Source: Deltaproteobacteria bacterium
Lineage (GTDB): Bacteria > Bdellovibrionota > JAJCYS01
NCBI GenBank assembly: GCA_029262815.1
Contig: JAJCYS010000043.1
Location: forward strand, 1 to 38,220
Length of the DNA stretch: 38,220 nt
Reading direction: 5' to 3'
The notes beneath the pieces were generated by a model. It did no database searches and had not been told where the DNA came from. It saw only the letters and a program-made list of their open reading frames with translations. The position numbers and the translations under genes are program-made. Of this stretch, positions 10,201 through 17,461 are shown one piece after another (the stretch's first letter is position 1; every line of letters starts with the position of its first letter).

Positions 10201-10725
10201 TTATTTGGAATTGTGACCAAAATAAAACCTGTCACCACTCGAACAGGTGATTCAAGAATGTTTGTCACATGTGAGGACAGGGAAAGCATTTTTGAAGTGA
10301 CCTGTTTTTTCAAAAATCCTGAAGATTCAGCAGGCCAATCGTTGCTCAAAACGGGCCAGCTTTATATTTTTCACGGAAAAACGGACCGACCCTATCAAAA
10401 ACGATTTCGGATGAAAGTATCAGAAGACACTCAAGTTCAACGATTGGATGATCACCTGTCGGATGGCACTCGGTTTAACGTACATTTTTCACTCTCTCCT
10501 GAACGGTGCGAATCGAATGCGTTGATGCGATTCAAGCATATTTTGGACACTCATCGCGGGCTCTCACCTACAAGTATTCATATTCGTTTCCCAAATAAAG
10601 GCAATGTTTACTTTAAGTTAGCAACGTTTCCTGTCTCAATTTCACCTAAATTCATCGAAGAGACAAAATCTCTTTTCGGTTCTGAGGCAGTTCACATAAA
10701 ATATGTGCGTGAGCCCCATGCGTAA
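7219..10725 (+). CDS. dnaE: DNA polymerase III alpha subunit
   Basis: Replicative polymerase subunit. At 1168 residues it is the usual DnaE1 length. An N-terminal PHP domain keeps its metal-site histidines (HTHVH at 5-9). The palm has GPGRGSGAGSLASYVL and the catalytic aspartates D411 and D413 (PDFDIDF), with a third at about D564 (FDFLGLKTL). The fingers/beta-binding region includes FNKSHAAAYALLSYQTA. An HhH region follows, then an OB-fold near 995-1060 (VSLFGIVTKIKPVTTR). No intein or exonuclease insertion is seen. The start has GAGG about 15 bases upstream, rather distant, but sequence identity begins at once with the PHP motif. A 55-base gap separates it from guaA; the next gene overlaps its 3' end. 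Confidence 0.97.
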   Translation: MSFVHTHVHTQFSILESTIKIPELIAHAKTLGMSAIAITDSQNAFGLIQFSKACAKADVQPILGAQVNVRASSIVQPKQTDSLQQKAFRAPISLLVKTETGYQNLCRLLSLSYMAEKGPYVTAEQLKTYREGLVAIMPMENGEWIEYFRHNREADIEKSTEFYCTTYKDDFYVEIVRPVSYALLTAFEKTILAFQKSHNLQLVASNACRYLKPEDNFATTVLNAIRESTKIESPQEEYHRVGVRDVCTPEIMQERFNDLPMALASSLAIQKKCTFDFPFNKPDYKKTYHLPHPPTQDGESVKEAFIRECKEGLANRLNAHSDLSDEQNEKYIRRLDHEIDVITGMRFDGYFLIVMDFIRYAKSKGIPVGPGRGSGAGSLASYVLEITDLDPLEHDLLFERFLNPERISLPDFDIDFCMDRRPEVIQYVVEKYGKQRVAQIITFGKLQARMVLRDVGRVFGYSHKDMDRLSKLIPDVLGISLEEAVQKEPTLKNLISTQEDIALLFDVAMQLEGMIRHTSVHAAGLVIANDDLDRYCPLYLGRDAVVTTQLDMIDLEEIGLVKFDFLGLKTLTMLDKAERDIQAHHDPDFQFSNIKLTNRDVYKTLEEANTAGVFQLESPGMQELCKKLKPDSFEDITAINALFRPGPLGSGMVDDFIERKHGRKKIAYDLPQLEPILKSTYGVIVYQEQVQKIAVSLANYSLGAADILRRAMGKKKPEEMDKQRSRFMEGATQNNISSTKAKHIFDLMAMFAEYGFNKSHAAAYALLSYQTAFLKARYPAEFYASLLTIEINFSDKVKRYIDDARIQGITVLSPDVNISEKDFTVVDEKTVRFGLLGIKGLGVAALENILKERKKKPFTCLSNFCKRIDLQKVNRRVLEALVKSGSFDFVGIDRPILHVMIDEALTHAHYVKDKGLQNQSSLFEASESELDVEKKQAEGINATWDDLTLAGFERDHLGCYLTVHPFDSYEHIRKKLGMRPSEQLIDLPLNSTVSLFGIVTKIKPVTTRTGDSRMFVTCEDRESIFEVTCFFKNPEDSAGQSLLKTGQLYIFHGKTDRPYQKRFRMKVSEDTQVQRLDDHLSDGTRFNVHFSLSPERCESNALMRFKHILDTHRGLSPTSIHIRFPNKGNVYFKLATFPVSISPKFIEETKSLFGSEAVHIKYVREPHA

Positions 10726-11785
10726 GATTTTATTTTTTTTCATTTTCCTAACACTTCCCACGATTGTACTTTATGCAGCAGCCTATGAGACATTACGTGG
10801 GACATTGTCTTTTAGTCATACGGAAAAAAAACCGCTTATTTCTACCGAATCTATTTTAGAGACGGTTGTTTTTCAAAAAATATACGCAGCTGCCAGCAAA
10901 AAAGAGCTCGCTCTATTTGAATTTTCATGGGAGCTGAGTAATTTAGTCCAGTCCTACCAAGTAGGATCCGTCAAAGCGGACCAGGATGGTATACATTATC
11001 AATTTCAGGTCACTTGGACAGCGTTAGCTCATCAAATATTGACACGAGATCCAATCTTATTAGTACAACCCACGATTGAAACGACACCTTATGTGATTCA
11101 GATTGATCCCGTTCTAGCCAAAAGTATTAGTTATCGAGTTGATACATTGATATCGCATGTTCAAAAACATATTTTAGTCAGAGAACATCGGCTGAAAGCA
11201 GAAAACGGCATGCAGTTGATCCCTGCCTTGACTTCTTTTCATATCTCAAATGCCCACAAGCACAAACCTTGTAAGCACCATCCGCATTATTTCAAGCTAC
11301 ATTTCAAACATCATTCCCGTGCCAATGGTGTCGTAGACTTAAGTTGGGTTACATGTCCGAGTTCGAAGGCTAAGTTATTACATCAGTCCGAATTCCCCAA
11401 AAAAGGGATCACGCAAGGTAAATGGGGCGAAATGCTTCACACGGCACTACGTTCAGCGTTATCTAAAAAACCTCACTTACCTCTTGAAATTCCTGTTTAT
11501 GAAACAGTAGAATTTAAAGGCTTATTGTCATATCAATCTTTTACGGTGCTTGATAAGCTTATGCCCTCAATCTTAAATTTACCCTTTATTCGAGGGTTTA
11601 ATTTACATCGATTGAGTCCGAGGGGACCTGCCTTTCGTGTGGAGGCGGCATCATTTGATTTACCTGAACAATCTGGTTTTAAAGATACGTTGTCGCGGTT
11701 GTGCCAAAAAGCAAAATGGGCCTGCACGATTAGTTACATACCTGAAGCACACAAATGGACTGTTTCTTTAAGTTCCTTACCTTGA
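10718..11785 (+). CDS. secreted protein of unknown function, His-rich segment (355 aa)
   Basis: A signal peptide is clear (RKIL, hydrophobic FFFIFLTLP core, cleavage near YAAA). I chose the ATG at 10718 because it gives this signal peptide directly; an ATG 15 bases earlier would add five residues before it. Either way the gene overlaps the last codons of dnaE, suggesting coupled translation. The mature protein is mixed alpha/beta with a histidine/lysine-rich stretch near residues 185-205 (HKHKPCKHHPH) and four cysteines. The C-terminal 90 residues read as a compact domain (VYETVEFKGLLSYQSF, then FRVEAASFDLP and a helix). I do not recognise a family; periplasmic or outer-membrane-associated location is inferred from the signal peptide only. 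The histidine cluster could bind metal. Confidence 0.8.
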   Translation: MRKILFFFIFLTLPTIVLYAAAYETLRGTLSFSHTEKKPLISTESILETVVFQKIYAAASKKELALFEFSWELSNLVQSYQVGSVKADQDGIHYQFQVTWTALAHQILTRDPILLVQPTIETTPYVIQIDPVLAKSISYRVDTLISHVQKHILVREHRLKAENGMQLIPALTSFHISNAHKHKPCKHHPHYFKLHFKHHSRANGVVDLSWVTCPSSKAKLLHQSEFPKKGITQGKWGEMLHTALRSALSKKPHLPLEIPVYETVEFKGLLSYQSFTVLDKLMPSILNLPFIRGFNLHRLSPRGPAFRVEAASFDLPEQSGFKDTLSRLCQKAKWACTISYIPEAHKWTVSLSSLP

Positions 11786-11806
11786 TACGAGCTAAGTGAC
11801 CAAACT

Positions 11807-11880
11807 TGTCATTCCCGACTTGCGCAGCGTGAGCGGAAATCCACCTTTTTTTGTCACCCTCGCGGAGGCAGGGATCCACT
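11807..11880. repeat. dispersed palindromic repeat, copy A
   Basis: The segment beginning TGTCATTCCCGAC and running to GAGCGGAAATCCA matches, in reverse complement, the copy at 14985-15021. It is followed by a second short module with GGCAGGGATCC. It lies where the 355-aa gene (plus) and the 222-aa membrane-protein gene (minus) converge, and the last codons of the latter lie inside it. It resembles the TGTCATTCCCG...GGGAATCCA repeats scattered in many proteobacterial genomes. Confidence 0.65.
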
Positions 11881-12522
11881 CACAATTTTCTCCAAATCCG
11901 AATGCGGATTTTTTTCAATGACGAGAAACGTGTGCAATATTCGCTCTTTGACCAGCAAATAAAAATAGCGGCATCGGATATAAAAAAGCGCTGTTAAGAG
12001 AGCAGCTAGAGAGGCGTACAAAATCATATTGTGGATACGATAGAAATTCGAGCCGATGAAAACAAGCTCAGCAAAAAAGAGAATCACCCACCCTCTGTAG
12101 AGTGCATAAAGCGCATGAAACAGATCAACGTGACCGGTGACATCGCGTGCTCGAGCATAAAGATAGCAAATTTTATATGTTTCACCCATGGTTGTGGTTT
12201 TGAGTTTCAATTTAAGTTTAAGGTCTTCGAGGACAGTTTCATCATAAGGTGTGAATTTGACACGGAACCGAAGGATGTATTTAAAAACAAGCCGGGCTAT
12301 TTCCTGAATAGTCGTGCCCAAAAAGTAATAGACGGCGAGCCATACAATGATATTAGCAAGTGTAACTTCAGGTAAATCTATGGGATGGCCGATAATAGTG
12401 AGATCAAATCGCATGAGTAGCACGCAAGAGATACCCACCAACATATACGCTAATGTGTCATAGAGATTAAGCCGAGATGGAATTTTGAGCGCTTTGCTGA
12501 CTTCTAATTCTGTGGTGTTCAT
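11854..12522 (-). CDS. membrane protein of unknown function (222 aa)
   Basis: Four hydrophobic segments can be seen: TLAYMLVGISCVLLM, ANIIVWLAVYYFLG, GWVILFFAELVFIG and MILYASLAALLTALFYI. Between segments two and three lies a basic cytosolic-looking loop with a KLKLKLK stretch. No catalytic motif is recognisable. Two adjacent ATGs (12525 and 12522) follow a GAGGGG; I chose 12522, which gives a 4-base spacing. A TTG at 12588 would add 22 residues without a good ribosome site. The last residues (SLPPRG) are encoded inside a dispersed repeat, so the C-terminus may have been changed by that element. The gene stands alone, downstream of tRNA-Val on the same strand. Confidence 0.75.
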   Translation of the reverse strand: MNTTELEVSKALKIPSRLNLYDTLAYMLVGISCVLLMRFDLTIIGHPIDLPEVTLANIIVWLAVYYFLGTTIQEIARLVFKYILRFRVKFTPYDETVLEDLKLKLKLKTTTMGETYKICYLYARARDVTGHVDLFHALYALYRGWVILFFAELVFIGSNFYRIHNMILYASLAALLTALFYIRCRYFYLLVKERILHTFLVIEKNPHSDLEKIVSGSLPPRG

Positions 12523-12646
12523 CATGCCCCTCATGGATGTTCTAAGATAGTGTTCTGTACTATAGACCGATCGAGGGGGTGTATTCAAGCATAAGGACCT
12601 GGACGAAGTAGGGTCTGGTTATACTGGAATATTCAGTTCTGTGATA

Positions 12647-12676
12647 GGTACCGAAAACTATGATGATTTTCGGACC
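12647..12676 (-). other. hairpin downstream of tRNA-Val
   Basis: CCGAAAA at 12651-12657 pairs with TTTTCGG at 12667-12673, extended by GGT/ACC with one bulged A. It lies downstream of tRNA-Val on the minus strand and upstream of the membrane-protein gene. It has no clean U-tract on that strand, so a terminator or processing role is only possible. Confidence 0.35.
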
Positions 12677-12778
12677 CTAAAAAAGTCGTTTTTAAGGTTA
12701 CTTATTTCCTTTTTTATTTTCTTGATTTTTCGTTTCTTTTTGGTCTTCTCCGCAATGACCGAACGGGCCCGATAGAGA

Positions 12779-12855
12779 TGGTAGGCGCGGGCAGGTTCGA
12801 ACTGCCGACCTCCACGATGTCAACGTGGCACTCTAACCAACTGAGCTACGCGCCT
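12779..12855 (-). tRNA. tRNA-Val(GAC)
   Basis: A complete 77-base cloverleaf. The acceptor AGGCGCG pairs with CGCGCCT, followed by A-CCA encoded in the DNA. The D arm starts TAGCTCAGTTGG. The anticodon stem CCACG/CGTGG encloses loop TTGACAT, with anticodon GAC for valine. The T arm GGCAG-TTCGAAC-CTGCC is intact. It is read toward lower coordinates. Confidence 0.97.
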
Positions 12856-12997
12856 AATCTTCCTCTAAAAGGATATCAGCCTTTGGGCTAAGGTCAACTT
12901 GCTTTTTTGCCCACCATTCATATACTCTAGTCGCGTGTTGGCTTGATTCAACAGGCCTACAAGACCCATTAATAGCCCACCTATTTTGAGGACCGAT

Positions 12998-13957
12998 ATG
13001 ACGCATCCCACGCCTTCAAAAGGCTGGACACTTTTTCATTACCTGAGTGTTTATATTGGGTGGGGTACGTCTTATTTTGCTATCCGGTTAGCTGTCCAAC
13101 ATTTTTCACCAGCAGCAACCTTGGGTTTGCGCTTTATCAGCGCAGCAGTGATCATGGCCATTATTGGCGCTGTTGTTCTCAAGGGCAAACAGGCCCTGCC
13201 TTCAAGAAAAGCCTTACTCTCTTCTGCCCTACTGGGTCTTGCCATGTTAGGACTTGGTACGGGTCTTGTGGGTTATGCGGAACGTGCGGTACCTTCTGGT
13301 GTGACAGCCATTTTGGTGGGATGTGCCCCTTTAAGTTTTGCTATTTTTAGTCGGCTGATTCTGGGCACTTTTATGAGTGGTTCTCAAATGTTGGGGTGCG
13401 CTATAGGACTCACAGGAGTCTGGATATTGGCTCATGCCAATGCTGCGGGTCTTTCAGGGGACTATACCTTGTACGATGTTAGTTTTTTGTTGGTCGCTTT
13501 TATATCTTGGAGTTTTGCCAGTGTTTGGGCAAAACGAATGACCTTGCCCAAATACACCTGGGTCAACGCTACGATTCAGCATGCTACTGCTGGTACCGTG
13601 CTACTGCTCTACGGTTTTTTATCTCAAGAATTTACACTTGGGGACATCATCCACATGCCACCTATCGTGTTTTATAGTATTTTTTACCTTATTTTGATTC
13701 CGTCATGCATCACGTATACTTCATATACGTGGCTCATTAAATATGAACCGCCTCAACGCGTGTCTACATATGCGTTTGTGAATCCTGCTGTGGCAGTTCT
13801 TCTGGGTACGTTCATCGGCCACGAACCCATTGATGCTTGGATCTGCCTAGCTCTTCTGCTCACTACGGTAGGCACCATTATCACTTTGTTTGGAAAATCA
13901 TTACCCGAATACTACCGAGAGAAATTTAAGACACCCATCAAAGAACCTCAAGCATAG
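12998..13957 (+). CDS. EamA/DMT-family permease (YedA-like)
   Basis: Inner-membrane transporter of the drug/metabolite exporter superfamily, probably an exporter of small metabolites; substrate not predictable. About 319 residues with ten hydrophobic segments in two EamA repeats. The first repeat has YIGWGTSYFAIRLAVQHFSP and LRFISAAVIM; the second ends SYTWLIKYEPPQRVSTYAFVNPAVAVLLG, which is the typical second-repeat signature. The ATG at 12998 is preceded by TGAGGA at good spacing; an in-frame TTG at 12986 would overlap that ribosome site and is less likely. It is divergent from tRNA-Val, and the next plus-strand gene is 130 bases downstream. Confidence 0.9.
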   Translation: MTHPTPSKGWTLFHYLSVYIGWGTSYFAIRLAVQHFSPAATLGLRFISAAVIMAIIGAVVLKGKQALPSRKALLSSALLGLAMLGLGTGLVGYAERAVPSGVTAILVGCAPLSFAIFSRLILGTFMSGSQMLGCAIGLTGVWILAHANAAGLSGDYTLYDVSFLLVAFISWSFASVWAKRMTLPKYTWVNATIQHATAGTVLLLYGFLSQEFTLGDIIHMPPIVFYSIFYLILIPSCITYTSYTWLIKYEPPQRVSTYAFVNPAVAVLLGTFIGHEPIDAWICLALLLTTVGTIITLFGKSLPEYYREKFKTPIKEPQA

Positions 13958-14087
13958 TCATTTCTTTTATAATTTCAATTATTTATTTATATATTGATTA
14001 AATTTTAAACTAATTTTAATTAAAAATCCTGGTTATTTACCGATACAAGATTGAGTGAGAGATAATTTTAGACTTTTGAGGTGTGTT
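13958..14087 (+). promoter_or_regulatory. AT-rich leader with a motif shared with the 18318 gene
   Basis: A very AT-rich 130-base gap. TTTTAAACTAATTT at 14003-14016, followed by CCGATAC at 14040-14046, recurs upstream of the secreted-protein gene at 18318 (18280-18293 and 18304-18310). Both precede exported-protein genes. It may hold a promoter, but I cannot place -35 and -10 boxes with confidence. Confidence 0.35.
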
Positions 14088-14984
14088 ATGAACCAGACAA
14101 ATGTGAAATTGACTTTAATGGCGATCCTAAGTTGCTGTGTTTTATTCACAACCGCATGCGAAAAGAAAACAGCAAATATAAAAAAGCCCCTCACTAAGCA
14201 GCAGTTGGAAGATATTAAAGAGATGAAGGAAGGAACAGATGCACTGATTGCTTTCTTGACTGCTGAGCCTAAAGAATTGATGATCAGTCATGAAGGAGAC
14301 AATGAAAAAATTGTTTTAAATGTAATTATCAAGACATTCGTTGAAACTGTTAAACATGAAAAAGTAGATGTATATTTCCCATTTTTACACAAATTTGAGT
14401 CCATTTCGAAAGAAGGAAAAATAAAGGGTAATGTCAGACTTTTGTATGCGCTCAAGAAATCAGAAAATCCTAAAGACACGATTGTGTGCGATTTACCAAT
14501 CATTGAAGGAAGCCTGAGCTCAAAAGAAGCCGATATACTGATGTCGAGTCTCCATATCAAAGGAACATGTAAAGAATTAGGCGCTATGGAATTTCATACT
14601 GATGAGATTCGTTTTGTCGAAGATTCAGAAGAAGATGAAGCTGGAAATATCGTATCTGCTTCATTTGAAACAACCAAAAAAGTTGAGGGAGCAGTAATCG
14701 AAGGAGAAGTTACTTCAAATCGCAACAAAGCTTTTGATTATAAAACGGGAGGAAAATTTATTGATGAGGAGTTGTTTGTCGTAAAAAACTTGATTTCTGT
14801 CGAGCAGGCAACAGAGAAAGCAAACAAAGAGATGGAACAAGCAAAATTAAAGCTGGGTACACTTAAAACAGATCTCAAAGTTCTCCAAAATAGTTCTAAG
14901 AACACTACTCCGGCTGAAGTGAGAATAAAAACGCAAGAATTTTTGATTCAGGCGCTTGAGAAAAAATTAGCAAGCTATAAATAA
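14088..14984 (+). CDS. lipoprotein of unknown function (298 aa)
   Basis: The N-terminus MNQTNVKLTLMAILSCCVLF ends in a TTAC lipobox, so Cys24 is the likely lipidated residue. The ATG at 14088 has GAGGTG just upstream; an earlier in-frame ATG at 14055 has no such site and would bury the signal peptide. The mature protein is charged and strand-rich, with an acidic patch near residues 180-190 (EDSEEDEAG). It ends in a predicted coiled coil of about 60 residues (EQATEKANKEMEQAKLKL onward). No known domain recognised. The stop is followed directly by a dispersed repeat, then trpS converging from the other strand. Confidence 0.8.
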   Translation: MNQTNVKLTLMAILSCCVLFTTACEKKTANIKKPLTKQQLEDIKEMKEGTDALIAFLTAEPKELMISHEGDNEKIVLNVIIKTFVETVKHEKVDVYFPFLHKFESISKEGKIKGNVRLLYALKKSENPKDTIVCDLPIIEGSLSSKEADILMSSLHIKGTCKELGAMEFHTDEIRFVEDSEEDEAGNIVSASFETTKKVEGAVIEGEVTSNRNKAFDYKTGGKFIDEELFVVKNLISVEQATEKANKEMEQAKLKLGTLKTDLKVLQNSSKNTTPAEVRIKTQEFLIQALEKKLASYK

Positions 14985-15106
14985 ATTCCCGCTCACATGC
15001 TTCGCAGTGTCGGGAATGACAGGCAAACGGGCTGGGCTGAAAAGATTTATACATTGTCATCACTGCCCCAGCCTCCGCTGGGATAAACTCGGCGGAAATC
15101 CAACTT
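14985..15106. repeat. dispersed palindromic repeat, copies B and C
   Basis: 14985-15021 (ATTCCCGCTCAC ... CGGGAATGACA) is the reverse complement of copy A at 11807, with small differences. A second module at 15073-15093 is a 21-base exact match to 24692-24712 (core CCGCTGGGATAAACTCGGC), continuing into CGGAAATCCA as in copy A. The block fills the gap between the converging lipoprotein gene and trpS. No intrinsic terminator with a U-tract is obvious, so the repeat may serve that purpose. Confidence 0.7.
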
Positions 15107-16085
15107 AACTTGAAAAACCAACTACCTGCCGGACAGCCTGAAGCTTCGGCCTTGCCATGGCTCGTGCACGTTCGGCACCTTCGAGCAACACGCGATCAAT
15201 CTCAGATCGGCTAGCCATCAACGTTTCATAATGTTGACGATAGGGGGAAAAATAGTCACGCATACATTCGAAAAGCTCCACTTTCGCATGGCCCCACCCC
15301 ATGCCCCCTTGATTCATCCGTTTCTTAAAATCCAGAATGGCATCATCAGTTCCAAACAATTCAAACAAGGAAAAAATAGTCGACCCCTCAACTCGCTTGG
15401 GTTCTTCTAGAGGTGTCGAATCAGTCGGAATCGCCATGATCTTCTTTTTTAGGCTTTTTTCTTCTTCAAAAATTCCAATCACATTCCCGTAGGACTTGGA
15501 CATTTTCTTACCATCTAGCCCCGGTATGATCATCACAGTCTCGTCAATTTTTGGGTTTGGTAATTTGAAAATTTCCTGACCGTAGGCGTGGTTAAACGAT
15601 CCAGCAATATCACGTGCAATTTCGACATGCTGTTTTTGGTCACTCCCCACAGGCACTTCATCAATGTCATACAGCAGAATATCAGCTGCCATCAACACGG
15701 GATAGGTAAACAACCCAGCGTGTAAATCACGCCCTTTAGTCACTGCATCTTTATAGGCATGTGCTCGCTCAAGCAACCCCATCCCAGTGAAACAAGATAA
15801 AATCCATGAAAGCTCAGCTACCTCAGGTACATCGGTTTGTCTGAACAACACCGTATGGTCTAAATCAATACCCAATGCAAGAAGTGTGGCAGCTACATCA
15901 TAGGTCGAATGCAGCAAGGGCCCCCCTTCTCGTTGTGTGGTCAGAGAGTGATAGTTCGCGATAAAGTAAAGTGACTCCACGCCTGGCTCAGGATGCAGAA
16001 ACGGTTTGATTGAAGCAAAATAATTTCCAATATGGGGAACACCAGTTGGTTTTATGCCGGTTAATCGACGTTTTGTTTCACTCAT
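15105..16085 (-). CDS. trpS: tryptophanyl-tRNA synthetase
   Basis: Charges tRNA-Trp in the cytosol; class I aminoacyl-tRNA synthetase. The HIGH-type signature is PTGVPHIGNY (residues 13-22) and the KMSKS loop is at 194-198 (GLDGKKMSKSYGN). The tryptophan/ATP pocket contains YPVLMAADILLYD and VPVGSDQKQHVE, standard for bacterial TrpRS. At 326 residues it is full length. The ATG at 16085 begins MSETKRR, and the last codons abut a dispersed repeat. The DprA-like gene ends 10 bases upstream on the same strand, so the two are likely co-transcribed. Confidence 0.96.
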   Translation of the reverse strand: MSETKRRLTGIKPTGVPHIGNYFASIKPFLHPEPGVESLYFIANYHSLTTQREGGPLLHSTYDVAATLLALGIDLDHTVLFRQTDVPEVAELSWILSCFTGMGLLERAHAYKDAVTKGRDLHAGLFTYPVLMAADILLYDIDEVPVGSDQKQHVEIARDIAGSFNHAYGQEIFKLPNPKIDETVMIIPGLDGKKMSKSYGNVIGIFEEEKSLKKKIMAIPTDSTPLEEPKRVEGSTIFSLFELFGTDDAILDFKKRMNQGGMGWGHAKVELFECMRDYFSPYRQHYETLMASRSEIDRVLLEGAERARAMARPKLQAVRQVVGFSS

Positions 16086-16095
16086 ATAAGGTCAT

Positions 16096-17322
16096 CTACT
16101 GAATCACAGTAATATTAGTGAGTGATCCTAACACATCTTGGATCATTTTCGAATTTAGATATCCTTTATTCACAAGTCCCTGCATAAATTGTTTTAACAC
16201 CTGTGTGTTTTCATAAAGTGCAACTGCTGAATCTTGCGCTGAAAGATGTCTGAGTGGCACAGAAGTTTCATAACTTTCGGGTGTAAACCATAAACTAACC
16301 TTATCCTCCTGGTGACAATGACTCAGGACAGGCCAATAGCGCGAACTATAATCAGCCATTTCGATGGTCGAATCAAACTTAGGAAACATCAATAGACTTT
16401 CAGCCAAGTGCATCGCAAGCTTGAAGACATAAAGATAGGTTGTTCGAACTTTCGAAAACGGTAAATCACTTGTGAGCACCAAACACCCATGATCTAAAAA
16501 ATAATGTAGGTAGCGGTAGCTACGCTCAGAGGCTTTATACGGATCAAACCCCAATACAAATAAACAAGGCAGCCCTGCACGAACGCACTGAAGTGCAAAT
16601 TGTAGAGAGCTCTGCTGTACGAGATTGCACACTGGGACAATCTGATATTGTTTGAACAATTCAATGACCTGCGGAATCAATCGTCCAAATTCTTGGGGCA
16701 TGACATGTTTGTCCCCCATGATCGCAATTTTCGACCGATGCAAGAGCTCCTGTGGCCCTTTAAATAACAACCCTGCTGGTAAAACTTGATCAATACGCGA
16801 TACCCGATGCGTCCAAGACAACTGTTGTGTATCCATCAGATGCCATCGATTTTCCTTCATAAATGAACTCAGCTGCTCGATGTCCCGCATGAGTTTTTTC
16901 TGCCGTTCAGGATGCATCAATACTTGGAGGTTTTTCTCATCAATGCCATGGGCTTTTAGCAAGCCAATTGGTGCACGCAAAAAATCCTTAACCGTTGGAA
17001 AATATGTGGTGAGTTTCTGAAAATGGGCGGATTTTTGAGACACTGCATATAGGAATAACAAATCTCGCCTCAGGGTTTCTTCGGGTGATTGGGTCTCAGT
17101 TTGAACAGCAGGCTTGGATACGACGGGTGTTCGTACCATTTTTAAAATAGCGTTATGTACATTTTGGCTTAATGCCAATAGCTTCTCTTGATCCGTCGCC
17201 TGAGAGACGGAGTCTTTGAGCGCATCAATCTGTGTTAAGACGTCACCTACACCTGGAGAATCATCGTTCGAGGCTTGTTCCTCGAGCGCAGCTTGTCCTA
17301 GGGGTAGAAATAAGTCCTTCAT
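16096..17322 (-). CDS. DprA-like protein with eroded signature motifs (408 aa)
   Basis: The overall course follows DprA/Smf, the RecA-loading protein of transformation: an N-terminal extension of about 80 residues, a helical SAM-like region (LLFLYAVSQKSAHFQKL), LPAGLLFKGPQELLHRSKIAI entering a Rossmann fold, then a winged-helix-sized tail. The expected signatures are altered: GSRxxTxYG reads GDKHVMPQEFG (about residue 205), SGxAxGID reads NLVQQSSLQ (about 235), and the YPxxN segment after VLG reads DPYKASERSY. The RNRIIAGLS region reads VFKLAMHLAES. The fold is probably kept while the ssDNA-phosphate-binding residues are gone. I chose ATG 17322 because GGAAG lies 8 bases upstream; a GTG at 17331 would be too close to it. 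Directly upstream of trpS. Function cannot be assumed to be transformation. Confidence 0.65.
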   Translation of the reverse strand: MKDLFLPLGQAALEEQASNDDSPGVGDVLTQIDALKDSVSQATDQEKLLALSQNVHNAILKMVRTPVVSKPAVQTETQSPEETLRRDLLFLYAVSQKSAHFQKLTTYFPTVKDFLRAPIGLLKAHGIDEKNLQVLMHPERQKKLMRDIEQLSSFMKENRWHLMDTQQLSWTHRVSRIDQVLPAGLLFKGPQELLHRSKIAIMGDKHVMPQEFGRLIPQVIELFKQYQIVPVCNLVQQSSLQFALQCVRAGLPCLFVLGFDPYKASERSYRYLHYFLDHGCLVLTSDLPFSKVRTTYLYVFKLAMHLAESLLMFPKFDSTIEMADYSSRYWPVLSHCHQEDKVSLWFTPESYETSVPLRHLSAQDSAVALYENTQVLKQFMQGLVNKGYLNSKMIQDVLGSLTNITVIQ

Positions 17323-17422
17323 GTTATTCACTTCCGAAGATCATCATAATCAACTCTTGAATTTCGATCAATCCAATTCATTTAACACATGAACATTTTT
17401 CACTTGCAATCATCTGTTTCAC

Positions 17423-17449
17423 CTTATAAAAACATGTGTTTATTATAAG
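17423..17449. promoter_or_regulatory. 27-base imperfect palindrome before the marC-like gene
   Basis: CTTATAAAAACA at 17423-17434 mirrors TGTTTATTATAAG at 17437-17449, with one unpaired base and a two-base centre. It ends 13 bases before the ATG at 17462, just ahead of the GGTGG ribosome site. The tiny centre suits a dimeric repressor operator better than an RNA hairpin. It lies in the divergent gap between the DprA-like gene and the MarC-family gene. Confidence 0.5.
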
Positions 17450-17461
17450 AGTGGTGGAAAA

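Noticed and set aside
12986..12997. TTG start for the EamA permease
   Set aside because: It overlaps the TGAGGA ribosome site that serves the ATG at 12998.
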